Shown piece after piece: positions 17,194 through 26,389 of a stretch of DNA of 43,127 bases. The DNA lies in assembly GCA_016932935.1 (NCBI GenBank), contig JAFGBX010000294.1:1-43127 (forward strand), given 5' to 3'. Positions within the stretch are counted from its first letter, which is position 1; the number at the start of each line of letters is the position of its first letter. The position numbers and the translations under genes were made by a program. A model generated the notes under the pieces. It searched no databases, was not told the DNA's origin, and saw only the letters and a list, made by a program, of their open reading frames with translations. The stretch comes from Promethearchaeota archaeon (GTDB taxonomy: Archaea; Asgardarchaeota; Lokiarchaeia; Sigyniarchaeales; Sigyniarchaeaceae).

Positions 17194-19392
17194 TCAGAGC
17201 TTTTCAAGGTATTCAGCCACCGTGATGAGTTCGTAGTAGATCTTCTCCAAGTTCTCGGCCCGCGTGATCCGCTGGCGGCCGCTTCCCTTCCGGGCGGTCA
17301 CCCGCCTCATGAGCCGGAAGAACGTCTCCAGCCGCCGCTGCTCGACCTGCGGGTTGCGCTCCATAATCGCCGAGATGATGGCCCTGTCGTCCGCCTGCTC
17401 GCCGAGCTTCTTGCCGGCAAGGCGCTTCACCCGGTTGTACAGCAATTCCAACGCACGGTTGAAGTCTGGCTGTTCCAGGTACCAGGCAAGTTTCTGGGCG
17501 AAGAACGTGCTCTTCTTGAGCATGCCCTGCATCTTCCGCTCCATGCGCTGCTCGGCGAGGGTCTTCCGCTGCTTCCCCTTGGCCCCCTTGCTTGCGGCCT
17601 TGGCCTCCCCCACGGCGGCCTTCTCGAAGATGACCCGGCCCACCCGCTGTCGCTGGGTCTTCTCGCGCCGCTGATGGCGCTTCGCCCTCCGCTCCTCCCG
17701 CCTGCGCTTCCGTTCCTGCAACTTGCGCTTCTGCTCGTCGCTCTTCGGTAACCACCGCCGGAGGAGCTTCAAGGCGATGAACGGGTAGAACGGCGCGAGC
17801 AGCCAGTTGGAGGACATAAACCCGACGTAGTCAAGCACCGTGCCGTAGACGGCGGCCGCGCTCGTGTCTTGTATCGCGACCGGGCGCAGGTGGGACTCGT
17901 CGAACACGACCATCATGCTCTTGTTCCCGCGGGACAGCCAGTCGATGCAGTTGATCGAGAACTGCATGTTGTCGTAGTCAGGATGGTCGATCAGCTGGTT
18001 GGAGAACATGGACGCGTCCGCGGTCACCACGACGCGGGACGAGTTCCCCCCGAGTTCGGTGGAGGCGACGACGGGGATGGCCATCCCCCCTTGCGGCAGC
18101 CCGGCGGGGAACGAGACCCCGAGCATCTTGAGCGGCTCGAACAGGATCATCGGGACGCCCAGCGCGTAGGGGTCGAAGTAGTCATCGTCCCTCGAGTAGC
18201 GCCCGTCGTCGTTCCTGTCGACCCACGAGTATGGGTTGGTCGACGTCGCCAGGACATTCCAGTTGAAGATGGCTTCCATACCGCCCTCGAGCATGAGGCC
18301 CGACGCGCGGTTGAGCACGAGCTTCGAGACGCCCGCCGTGACCTCGTCTGGCACGATGTTGGGCGAGTCGATGACGGGGAAGTCGTTCGCCTTGTAGTAG
18401 GAGTAGTTGTCGCGCAGGATGCCGTCCATGAAGAACGTCATGGGGAACAGTTCCGGTACCTCCTCGGTCGCGGCCCCCTCGATCGCGCTTGCGATGAACA
18501 TGTTCAGGAACAGCCACTCGGTCGTGCCCTGCTCGTGGGCGACGAGCAGCGAGCCGCCCGAGCGGACGAACTTGATCAGGAACGGGATGTCCGAGACGAG
18601 GTTGTAGAACCGGTTCGGCCCCATGATCACCAGCACGAACGGCTCGTCGATGCGTGATAGCAGCGAGTACGAGCCGACGCTCGAGAGCGTGTTCGTCCAC
18701 CCGGCGTCCTCGATCGCCTGGCGGAATTCGGACGTCCCGGAGTCCCCGTAGTTCCACGCGGAGTATTCCTTGTGCACCGAGTCGTCCACGCTGAAGAGCG
18801 GGATGATGAGCGGCGTCCACGCGACGATGAAGATGAGCAAAAAGAGCGGCTTCTTGAACGCGTCGAGGAACTTCTCCATCTGCTCGTTGGGCGTGAGCTG
18901 CACGCCCTTCGGCACCTTGAGGTACTTCCGACCCAGGTAGCCGCCCAGCGTGCCCATCGGCGCCGCGCACGCGGCAGAGACGAGCGCCGGGAGGTCCCAG
19001 ACGAGCTGGTTGATGAAGGGATCCGACGACACCTCGGGGTAGATCGCCGGGTCGAAGCCGAACGCGAGGCAGATCGCGTCGATCGTGGCGAGGGTGCCGA
19101 GGCAGGGGAGCGTGAACAAGGCCATGGCTATCCCCGGGAGCGCGCCCTTCCCCGCGTGCCGCGTCATAAGCCCGCCGATGAGCCCGGCGGCCGCGGCGGA
19201 CGGGACGAGCTGCGGGAGCAGCGACACGAAGCCCCAGCCGTTCCAGTCGATGTTGGGGTAGTTCCAGCCGACGAAGACGCCGACCAGGCCGAAGTACACG
19301 AGCACCTCGACCCAGAACGCCCAGCGCACCGCGATGTAGGTGTCCCCCCGCGATTGCTTCGGTCTCAAAAGGATGGCGGTCGAGGTGGCCAT
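17194..19392 (-). CDS. Membrane protein with DUF4350/GATase-like domain and basic cytosolic tail
   Basis: The 732-residue product starts with four or so membrane helices (about 25-165). Another helix (about 177-197) leads into an extracytoplasmic domain with a flavodoxin/glutamine-amidotransferase-like pattern: 'FVLVIMGPNRFYNL...FVRSGGSLLVAHEQGTTEW', as in DUF4350. A further membrane segment (about 525-545) is followed by a strongly basic stretch (KRKLQERKRRREERRAKR) and a helical C-terminal domain. DUF4350 proteins recur beside MoxR, DUF58 and transglutaminase genes. The basic stretch may bind membrane phospholipids or nucleic acid. Confidence 0.75.
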   Translation of the reverse strand: MATSTAILLRPKQSRGDTYIAVRWAFWVEVLVYFGLVGVFVGWNYPNIDWNGWGFVSLLPQLVPSAAAAGLIGGLMTRHAGKGALPGIAMALFTLPCLGTLATIDAICLAFGFDPAIYPEVSSDPFINQLVWDLPALVSAACAAPMGTLGGYLGRKYLKVPKGVQLTPNEQMEKFLDAFKKPLFLLIFIVAWTPLIIPLFSVDDSVHKEYSAWNYGDSGTSEFRQAIEDAGWTNTLSSVGSYSLLSRIDEPFVLVIMGPNRFYNLVSDIPFLIKFVRSGGSLLVAHEQGTTEWLFLNMFIASAIEGAATEEVPELFPMTFFMDGILRDNYSYYKANDFPVIDSPNIVPDEVTAGVSKLVLNRASGLMLEGGMEAIFNWNVLATSTNPYSWVDRNDDGRYSRDDDYFDPYALGVPMILFEPLKMLGVSFPAGLPQGGMAIPVVASTELGGNSSRVVVTADASMFSNQLIDHPDYDNMQFSINCIDWLSRGNKSMMVVFDESHLRPVAIQDTSAAAVYGTVLDYVGFMSSNWLLAPFYPFIALKLLRRWLPKSDEQKRKLQERKRRREERRAKRHQRREKTQRQRVGRVIFEKAAVGEAKAASKGAKGKQRKTLAEQRMERKMQGMLKKSTFFAQKLAWYLEQPDFNRALELLYNRVKRLAGKKLGEQADDRAIISAIMERNPQVEQRRLETFFRLMRRVTARKGSGRQRITRAENLEKIYYELITVAEYLEKL

Positions 19393-19456
19393 GTGCGTTC
19401 GTCTCGTTGTCTTTCGGTTGGAGCGTTCGGTATGAAGCTGCCGGCACCGCGGCCGG

Positions 19457-19840
19457 TCAGATCCCGGGCGGGTTTTCGCCCGCGAGGTCGATGTACAGGC
19501 TCGCCCAGCGCTCCTTGTATTGCTCGAAGAAGTTCGGGGGGAGCGCGTGGTGCGAGTAGAGCGTCTCTTCGACGATGTGCACGAGCGGGTGGACGTTCGT
19601 GCCCGGCAGCTTCCCGTTCTTGATGAGCTCGGTGAAGTATTCCTTCACGGTCGACGAGGGTGCCTTCTTCACGTCGTGCTTGTTGTCGATGATCCAGGCG
19701 ATGATGTTGAGCATGTACACCATCGCCTCCTTCTGCATCCCCTCCGAGAGGAGTAACCGCACCGTGTCGAACTTCCTCGACGCGAACTGGCGCATCTCCT
19801 TCTGCGACCAGTAGACCTTCTTTCCTTCTTTCTTTGCCAT
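19457..19840 (-). CDS. Small helical protein, free-standing copy of the neighbour's cytosolic domain
   Basis: The 127-residue product is all-helical and lacks membrane segments. It aligns by eye with the last 100 residues of the 968-residue membrane protein encoded just upstream: 'KFDTVRLLLSEGMQKEAMVY' here against 'KLDMVRLLVAAGKNRESVAY' there. Both continue with TVxEx2xxL, LYS and LYxDI positions at matching distances. It resembles the cytosolic helical part of DUF4129-type proteins. It may compete with or bridge the membrane copy; inference. Confidence 0.8.
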   Translation of the reverse strand: MAKKEGKKVYWSQKEMRQFASRKFDTVRLLLSEGMQKEAMVYMLNIIAWIIDNKHDVKKAPSSTVKEYFTELIKNGKLPGTNVHPLVHIVEETLYSHHALPPNFFEQYKERWASLYIDLAGENPPGI

Positions 19841-19901
19841 GGTTGATCGCGCTTCGCTTCCCGTGTTGTGATCCGTGTGCTTGGTTGTTTTTTTGTTTTG
19901 G

Positions 19902-22808
19902 TTAAAGCGTGAACGTCTCTTGGGTGTCCTTGGTGATGTCGGCGTACAGCTTGCCGAGCAGCCCCACGGTGGTCGCCACGTGATCTTGCGTGATGGCCTG
20001 GTTACTGTAGAGCCCGTCGAGGACGGCGACCATGAACATGAACGCGACCTCCCGGGGCACGTTCTTCTCGTTCACGAGCATCTCAATGAACTCCCGGACG
20101 GTCTCGCTCTCCTTCACGTCGTCGAGGTTGTACGCCCTCGTCGCGACCTCCACGAGCGCGTGGTAGCAGTAGGCGACGCTCTCCCGGTTCTTCCCCGCGG
20201 CCACGAGGAGCCGCACCATGTCCAACTTCTGCTGCATGTAGCTCCGGATCCGGGCGACCACCTGCTTCTTCTGGATCCTCACGTAGACGAGGCCGAGCAA
20301 GACGAGGCCGACCGCGACGGGGGGGATGAGCCAAAGGATCCAGGAAGACTGGCTCGCCGCGACGATGGGGACGCTGTAGGCCGCTGACGTGTAGAACACC
20401 ACCCCGTTGTAATCCGTTCGGAGGGAGAACGCGAAACCCGATCCGGGGGAGCCCGCTACTAGCACATCGATCGAGAACGACCCGTCCGCGCCGGTCGTCC
20501 CCGATCCCAGGGTCGTGCCCGTCGAGGGGTCGACGACCTGAACCCGGTAAAAGCTCACGGGGGCACCCAGGTGGGAGAGCATGGTTCCTGAAATCGTGAC
20601 CGTGGTGCCAGCCTCGACGCTGCCCACGCTGGCGGCGGGCAAGCTCCCGATCGAGACCCCGGCGAAATCGACCGCGCTCGGCGGGTGGTACGGGTCGATG
20701 AACGAGATCGTGTGGTTCGCCGTCGTCGCGCTCTTGTAGCCGTCGAGCTGGCCCTCGTTCACCAGGAGGCGGATGCTGATCAACGAGCCGCCGATCCAGC
20801 CTTCATCGACGACGAAGGCGGCATCGATCACGAAGTGGAAGGCCCCGGAGGCCTCGGTCATCATGCTGTTCTCATACCGCAATGTGATGTTCTCGTAGGT
20901 GAGGAACGCGACGATCTCCAGGCCGCCAGCCCGCTGTCCCAAGCTGCCGTCCACGTGCAGGCCCTCGTCGGGGAAGATCGGGTTGGTGATGCACGGGTTG
21001 ACGGTGATGTCGATATCTTGCAGTGGCCGGATCTGGATCGCACGGGAGCTCGAGACGCTGTAGCCGGTCTGGTTGAAGTCCGCAAGTTGGAGCGTGATCA
21101 CGTAGAGGCCGGTCGGCGTGTCGAAAGTGGTGGCGTTGTCAAACGAGAAATAACCCGATCCATCGAGCGCTTCGAGTCCCGTGAACTTCCCGTTCCAGTA
21201 GACGTTCACCTGCCTGGACTGGATTGGCTTGTCCGGCAGCCCGAAGCCCTGGGCGTACGCGCGCCCGGAGACGTGGATGGAATACGGCGGCCCCGCGTAT
21301 GACCAGCTCGCCATCGTGGAGTCAAAGACGAACGCGGCGGTCTTGTAGAGGGGCACGGCACCGCCGGCCCCGCACGCTGCGTGCGGCCCCTGGGCCGGGA
21401 ACGCCACCGTGAAGTTCAAGGCATCCAGGTCCTGCGCCGGAAGGGTGGCCACGAACCCGCCGGTCGAGTTCGTCACCGCGGTCGTCGAGCCGACCATCAC
21501 CGCCCCGTCCCACAGCGCCACGCTCACCGTGACGCCGGACACGACCCTCAAGTAGGCCGGTGCCTCGTCCTCGCTCAAGATGCCGCGGATGACCACGGGC
21601 TCGTCCTTCCACGCCGGCCGTGGCGTCACGGTGAGGCGCGTCCCGATCATCGGGCGGATGAAGAACGGGGTGCTGTCGTTCTGGCCAGCCACCGGCGCGT
21701 CGAGCGACACGTCGACCGGCAATGTCGTGTACGGGAGGCCCGTGGGTTCTGAGCTGCTTATCGAATAGGGCAGCTGGTACTGCCCTTGCGCGTCGGTCGT
21801 GGGGGTTCCAATCAACGCGCCGTCCCAGTACACCCGAACGGGCTTGTTCTTGACGTTCCCGTCCCCGCCGAACGCCGAGCCGTTGTAGGTGAAGCGCCCG
21901 CTGATCGTGATGGTGGAGTTGACGGGGGTGGGGTTGGCCGTGGTCGACGCGGCGACGTCGCCGGAGAAGTAGTGCGTGACCGAGTCGAGGAAAATGAAGC
22001 CAGGAACGGGGAACGACCCCGCGTTGTAGAAGCCGGTCTTCGGGACGTGGAGGACGAGCGAGTTGTAGTAGTTGTTGACGGCTGGATCGACGTCTATCGT
22101 GAAGTGGCCCGTCCCATTGGTCAATGAAGACGTGTAATTGGCCGTGTTGTTGAAGCTCGCTTGCACGGCCACGTTGGTGGCCGGGAAACCACCCGCCGTG
22201 AGCAGCCGGCCGCTTATCGTGAACACGTCGTTGGTGAAGACCGCAGCGGGCGCGTACTGTAGCGGCTGCGGGACGTCCACGTTGGCGGTCACGTTCACGT
22301 TGTAGGGCGCCGTGCCGCCGAACAGCGGGTCGTACGTGTAGTTGTAGCTGGGGATGGGCGCGATGCCAGCCGTGATGGTCCAGTCCCCGACCGTGTGGTT
22401 GAAGGTGACCTGGTAAGAGAGCGTGAAGTTCCCCGTGCCGTTCGTCGTGGTCTGCACGATGTCGCCCGGCGCGGGCGTCTGGTGGATGAACATGTCGTTC
22501 ATCCGCAGCGCCACGGCCACGTCCGGCCACGGGTCCCAGTTGGGCGGGTCGCTCACGTTCGCCACTTCGACATACCCTCGCAGCACGAAGTACCCGCCTT
22601 GTACCTGGGTATACGTGTTGATGCTCGTCAAGTAAATGCGCGTGTTGTAGGACCCGGACGGCCGCACGCCGCCCTCGACCACGGCCTGATCCTGGTTCAC
22701 ATGTCGGCTCCCAGCCGCGACGAGCACGAGGGCAAGGACGAAGGCAATCGTCATGGATGGAAGGAGGGCCTTGCCCACCCGTGCCGCGATGTCTCTTCTC
22801 GTCCGCAT
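19902..22808 (-). CDS. Large Ig-like repeat membrane protein with cytosolic helical domain
   Basis: The 968-residue product begins with a signal-anchor (about 14-33). Its long ectodomain is built of repeated beta-sandwich units of carboxypeptidase-regulatory/Ig-like type, with recurring 'GxFxxxLP' and 'ISGRxxxxG' patterns. One membrane helix (about 832-854) leads to a cytosolic helical domain of roughly 110 residues, related to the separate 127-residue protein downstream. This is the topology of archaeal DUF4129-type surface proteins. It begins eight bases after the transglutaminase-fold gene, so the two are co-transcribed. Confidence 0.8.
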   Translation of the reverse strand: MRTRRDIAARVGKALLPSMTIAFVLALVLVAAGSRHVNQDQAVVEGGVRPSGSYNTRIYLTSINTYTQVQGGYFVLRGYVEVANVSDPPNWDPWPDVAVALRMNDMFIHQTPAPGDIVQTTTNGTGNFTLSYQVTFNHTVGDWTITAGIAPIPSYNYTYDPLFGGTAPYNVNVTANVDVPQPLQYAPAAVFTNDVFTISGRLLTAGGFPATNVAVQASFNNTANYTSSLTNGTGHFTIDVDPAVNNYYNSLVLHVPKTGFYNAGSFPVPGFIFLDSVTHYFSGDVAASTTANPTPVNSTITISGRFTYNGSAFGGDGNVKNKPVRVYWDGALIGTPTTDAQGQYQLPYSISSSEPTGLPYTTLPVDVSLDAPVAGQNDSTPFFIRPMIGTRLTVTPRPAWKDEPVVIRGILSEDEAPAYLRVVSGVTVSVALWDGAVMVGSTTAVTNSTGGFVATLPAQDLDALNFTVAFPAQGPHAACGAGGAVPLYKTAAFVFDSTMASWSYAGPPYSIHVSGRAYAQGFGLPDKPIQSRQVNVYWNGKFTGLEALDGSGYFSFDNATTFDTPTGLYVITLQLADFNQTGYSVSSSRAIQIRPLQDIDITVNPCITNPIFPDEGLHVDGSLGQRAGGLEIVAFLTYENITLRYENSMMTEASGAFHFVIDAAFVVDEGWIGGSLISIRLLVNEGQLDGYKSATTANHTISFIDPYHPPSAVDFAGVSIGSLPAASVGSVEAGTTVTISGTMLSHLGAPVSFYRVQVVDPSTGTTLGSGTTGADGSFSIDVLVAGSPGSGFAFSLRTDYNGVVFYTSAAYSVPIVAASQSSWILWLIPPVAVGLVLLGLVYVRIQKKQVVARIRSYMQQKLDMVRLLVAAGKNRESVAYCYHALVEVATRAYNLDDVKESETVREFIEMLVNEKNVPREVAFMFMVAVLDGLYSNQAITQDHVATTVGLLGKLYADITKDTQETFTL

Positions 22809-22815
22809 GGTCGCA

Positions 22816-25800
22816 TCATCCTACGACTTGCGCGGTGGAGCCGAGCAGAACCGGCGTGCCAGCGAACGTGGCGATGACCCGGATGAATTCGCTCGACAGG
22901 AGCACCTGGATCGAGGCCGTATATAACCCCGTGCCGGGGTCGGTCGTGGCGACCGTGGTGTTATACCCTTGCAGCGTGGCGCCGAGCCAGTACTCGATGC
23001 GGAGGCTGATGGCCTGCCCGCCGATGCCCGTCCCGTTCAGGTACTCGAGGTTGCCGGAGATCGTGATGTTCTGGAAGATCTCCACGGACTTGGGCGAGAA
23101 GTCGACGCTGAGGGTCGTGTTGATGACGTTCACGTTGATGCAGCCGGTCCAGCGGTTCACGGCCACGTCGCCGTCGCTGTCCGTGACCGTGAGCGTGACC
23201 GTGTGGCTGCCGGACGACGTGTACAGGTGGAGCACGACCTTCCCCGTCGCGTTGGGCGAGCCGTCGCCGAAGTTCCACTGGTACGTGGCCGACGCGTTAC
23301 CCTCGCTCCCCACGTGGGCGAACAGGATGCTGTCGCCGGAGAAGATATCTTGCGGCGAGAACGTCCCGTTCACCGTGAACTGGGCGGTCGGGTAGAGGTC
23401 GTACGACACGACGACGAAGATCGGGCACGTGGTCGTCACGTTGTTCCCATCCGTGATCGTGAAGACCGCGGTGTAATTGCCAATGGTGTTGTACTGGTGG
23501 ACGACGGCCGTGAGGTTGCCGGCGGTGAACCCGTCGCCGAAGTCCCACGACCTCGTGGGGGGCGGGGCGCCGGGGTCGCCCGTGTGGACGAACTGGATCG
23601 ACTCCCCTGGCTGGATGTGCGTGGCGTTCACCGTGACCATGGGGTCGGGCGCCGCGTACGGCGTCACGGTCACGACGAACGGCCTCGTGACCGAGTCGAC
23701 GTCGCCGTCAGCGTCCGTGACCGTGAGGGTGACGTTGTAGGTACCTGGCGTCGAATAATAGTGCACGGGGTTCTCCATCGTGGCGTTCACGGTGCCGTCG
23801 CCGAAGTTCCACTGGTAGGTAGCCGGCGCGTCGCCGTTGCTACCGGCGTGCACGAAGAGGAGTGGATGGTACTGTGGAATGTTCGACACCGACGGGTAGA
23901 ACCACGCGTCTGGGAAGAGATCCGACGGGTTGTGCATGAAGATGAGCGAACCGAGCGTGGCTTGCGACGTGAAGAGGCCGAGCTCGGTGGTGATCGTGAC
24001 CACGAGGCTGAACGTGCCGTTTGCCTCGAGCGTGAAGCTCCAGGCCTGGCTCGGCAGCGGCGGGATCGGGGCGTCCTGTATCGCGGCCGTGCCGTTGTTC
24101 ACGTAGTACACGCTGAAGGACGCGCCGATGATGGCCGACCCGTTGACCGCCGTGTAATCGAGGATGAAGTCCGGGGAAACATGATACGAGTTGTTCGCGG
24201 GGGAATCGATGCTCACGAAATACCCGGTCTCCTGGTTCACGATGAACGTGTGAACCTGCGACGGCACGGTGTCGGTCGTCGTGTGCATGAACGCCTGGAT
24301 CGTGTGCGCGCCCGGGCTCGCCACGTCGAACGTGGTGTTGAAGAAGTACCCGCCAGCGAGGCCGGGAACCGGCACCAGGATGCCAAAGGCAGACTGGTTG
24401 GCGCCCCCGTCGACCGAGTACGTGACGTCGGTGATCGTCATGTTGCTGTACATGCGGACGTTGAGGGGGATGCCCGTCTGGGCGAGCAGCACCCCTCCAT
24501 CGGCGGGAGCGTCGATCCAGATGATGTCCGTCATGTTGAACAGATCTTCGACCATCTCCGTCGAGTTGAACTGGGGGACGAACTCGTAGCTGATCCAGTC
24601 GCTGTCGTCCGAGTTCGGTTCTGGGATCCACGCCTCCGCCCACGCGTACACGTTGGAGATGGTCACGACGCCGTCGCCGTCCCAGTCGTAGTAGCCGGTG
24701 GCCACGCGGGTCGGGATGTCGAACGCCCGCGCGAGCATCGCGAACGCCGTGGCGAAGTCGTAGGGGGTCCCGCCAGCGTTGGGGTGCGTGGTCTTCGGCC
24801 GGCTGAGGAACCACTCGACCATGTCCTGCCCGTCGCCGGGGCGCTCGGGGAACGTCGTGAAGACGTCGTAGTTCGCGTAGAGGTACGACACGATGCCGGC
24901 GAGGATCGCGTGGGTGCGGCTCGTCGCCTTGTCGAAGGTGCCGCTCAGGGCCGAGTAGGCCGCCGCGAAGCGCGGGTGCGTGCCCAAGTAGGGAGATAGG
25001 TCGCGGGAGGAGTTGGTCTCGACCCCGGGGATCTGCAAGTAGGCCGGGAATCGGGCGTACGTGTCGTTCGCGTTCGGGCCAGGGGCGAGGCTGTTGTAGG
25101 GGCCGATCCCGCCCTTGTAGTCCGATTCCCTCGCGAGCGGCATGTTCCAGTCGTTCACGACACGGTACGTGAAGTTGGTAGGCTCGGGGTAGGAAGGGAG
25201 GCCGTAAACACGCGCTTCGAGGCCCTCGTAGGTGTCGTTATACAGCACGTCGTCGTCCGGGATGGGGTCGACGCCGCCGACGTAGCGCATGGAGTCGTCC
25301 ACGTACTTCGGGGTGTAGGGGAACACCGGGATGCGCAAGTTGATGGTCTGGGTCTGGCCCGCATCCATTACGAACGTGACCTCCCGGTACGAAGGCTGGG
25401 GCCAGACGACGAAGTCGCCGTAGGCACCGCCCACGGGCAGGAGTATCGTGCTGTGCTTGGACCAGCCGGTGCCGTCGGCGGCCATGGTCTCGTAGGTGTT
25501 CTGCCGCAAGTATTCGGGGTAACCGGCCGGTAGGCCAACGCCGCCGCCGTAGTCGGCGATGTAGAAGAGCGGGATGTCGAAGGTCTCGGGGTCGAAGCCG
25601 GAGAAGTCGCCCTGGACGTCGATGTTCTCGGGGTCGAAGAGGTCGCGGATCAGTTCCATCAGCTGTTCCGCCAGCTCCTGGAACCCCGGGTCGCTCATGA
25701 CCCCGGGATCACTCAGCCAGTCCGGGAGATCTATGGCCACCGGGCATACGTAGGGGATCTCGTACAGGTCGTAGGGGCCCTCGTCGCCCGGCGGGGGCTC

Positions 25801-25968
25801 GTGCGTCTCATAGTTTCCCCGCGAGCCGCCCATGATCAGGTCGATGACCCCGGGCAGGAACAGCCAGATCGCGAGCAGCAGGCCGATGATGATTCCGCCG
25901 GCCACGAGCTTCTTGGCGAGGTCGTTCTTCGTCAGTTCCCCGATAAAGCGTCGCTTGCGAAGGGACAT
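22816..25968 (-). CDS. Transglutaminase-fold PKD surface protein, catalytic residues lost
   Basis: The 1050-residue product has an N-terminal membrane anchor (about 18-45) and a transglutaminase-like core (about 330-470). Three PKD domains (each with WNFGDG or WDFGDG, about 715-980) and an Ig-like end follow. The fold signature 'FATAFAMLARAFDIPTRVATGY' is well preserved. At the catalytic positions the usual Cys-His-Asp reads Pro402, Tyr441 (YAWAEAW in place of HAWxExW) and Glu462. So it should lack transglutaminase or protease activity and may bind peptides or act structurally. First gene of the operon; ATG 25968. Confidence 0.85.
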   Translation of the reverse strand: MSLRKRRFIGELTKNDLAKKLVAGGIIIGLLLAIWLFLPGVIDLIMGGSRGNYETHEPPPGDEGPYDLYEIPYVCPVAIDLPDWLSDPGVMSDPGFQELAEQLMELIRDLFDPENIDVQGDFSGFDPETFDIPLFYIADYGGGVGLPAGYPEYLRQNTYETMAADGTGWSKHSTILLPVGGAYGDFVVWPQPSYREVTFVMDAGQTQTINLRIPVFPYTPKYVDDSMRYVGGVDPIPDDDVLYNDTYEGLEARVYGLPSYPEPTNFTYRVVNDWNMPLARESDYKGGIGPYNSLAPGPNANDTYARFPAYLQIPGVETNSSRDLSPYLGTHPRFAAAYSALSGTFDKATSRTHAILAGIVSYLYANYDVFTTFPERPGDGQDMVEWFLSRPKTTHPNAGGTPYDFATAFAMLARAFDIPTRVATGYYDWDGDGVVTISNVYAWAEAWIPEPNSDDSDWISYEFVPQFNSTEMVEDLFNMTDIIWIDAPADGGVLLAQTGIPLNVRMYSNMTITDVTYSVDGGANQSAFGILVPVPGLAGGYFFNTTFDVASPGAHTIQAFMHTTTDTVPSQVHTFIVNQETGYFVSIDSPANNSYHVSPDFILDYTAVNGSAIIGASFSVYYVNNGTAAIQDAPIPPLPSQAWSFTLEANGTFSLVVTITTELGLFTSQATLGSLIFMHNPSDLFPDAWFYPSVSNIPQYHPLLFVHAGSNGDAPATYQWNFGDGTVNATMENPVHYYSTPGTYNVTLTVTDADGDVDSVTRPFVVTVTPYAAPDPMVTVNATHIQPGESIQFVHTGDPGAPPPTRSWDFGDGFTAGNLTAVVHQYNTIGNYTAVFTITDGNNVTTTCPIFVVVSYDLYPTAQFTVNGTFSPQDIFSGDSILFAHVGSEGNASATYQWNFGDGSPNATGKVVLHLYTSSGSHTVTLTVTDSDGDVAVNRWTGCINVNVINTTLSVDFSPKSVEIFQNITISGNLEYLNGTGIGGQAISLRIEYWLGATLQGYNTTVATTDPGTGLYTASIQVLLSSEFIRVIATFAGTPVLLGSTAQVVG

Positions 25969-26002
25969 GGTGGGTCTGCCCGGGATCGGTCATGTCAAGG
26001 AC

Positions 26003-26012
26003 AAAGTATAAC
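26003..26012 (-). promoter_or_regulatory. Probable TATA box of the seven-gene surface operon
   Basis: On the minus strand GTTATACTTT lies 35-44 bases before the ATG at 25968. Standard spacing puts the transcript start near 25980 and gives a very short leader. No other good promoter is seen inside the operon, whose gaps are 8-94 bases. Confidence 0.4.
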
Positions 26013-26211
26013 GCGCTAATCGAGTCGATTGTAGAAATACTTTTTCGGTTCGGATTAGGGGTCGCTCGCTTGTCGCGAGGGACGGGGCACGGGATCCCAA
26101 GCGGGAGTGACCGGCCACGGCGCACCCGATCGGCATGTAACCGTTTCTGCACGCCCTCCCCCGCCCTCCGAGCGCCAGCCTGGGCATTCGCGGCCCAGGC
26201 CGCGGTCTTGC
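26013..26211. other. Gap between surface operon and accessory region, no gene seen
   Basis: GC-rich sequence with no convincing coding frame on either strand. It contains a perfect inverted repeat at 26178-26200 and ends where the AT-rich gene fragment at 26212-26361 is cut off. Confidence 0.5.
26178..26200. repeat. Perfect 8-bp inverted repeat at a composition boundary
   Basis: GCCTGGGC, a seven-base loop, then GCCCAGGC. It lies at the edge between GC-rich sequence to the left and the AT-rich broken gene to the right. Confidence 0.6.
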
Positions 26212-26361
26212 CTGGATCAAGACAGATTCTTTGTACCGTCCATCCGAAGGATAGTGATTTATCAAATATCGAACCCGATTCATCCTGGCCATAATTTCGT
26301 TAGCTGTAGACTTGTGATACTGAATTAGATCGAAGATATCCCTTTCTGTCATATATCTCAT
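26212..26361 (-). pseudogene. N-terminal fragment of an unknown small gene
   Basis: From ATG 26361 (or 26352) the minus frame reads as plausible protein for about 50 residues ('MTERDIFDLIQYHKSTANEI...'). It then changes abruptly into Arg/Pro/Gly-rich translation of GC-rich DNA near 26212, typical of non-coding frame. It follows the LRR-TPR gene by about 28 bases in the same direction, so it was probably the third gene of that unit. Family not recognised. Confidence 0.45.
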
Positions 26362-26389
26362 CGCTTTTGCTTGTATCACCCGATCAATT

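Noticed and set aside
22969-24999. Plus-strand frame of 676 codons opposite the transglutaminase-fold gene
   Set aside because: Antisense shadow: Arg/Val/Asp/Gly-rich with no domain, caused by GC-rich codon bias of the real minus-strand gene.
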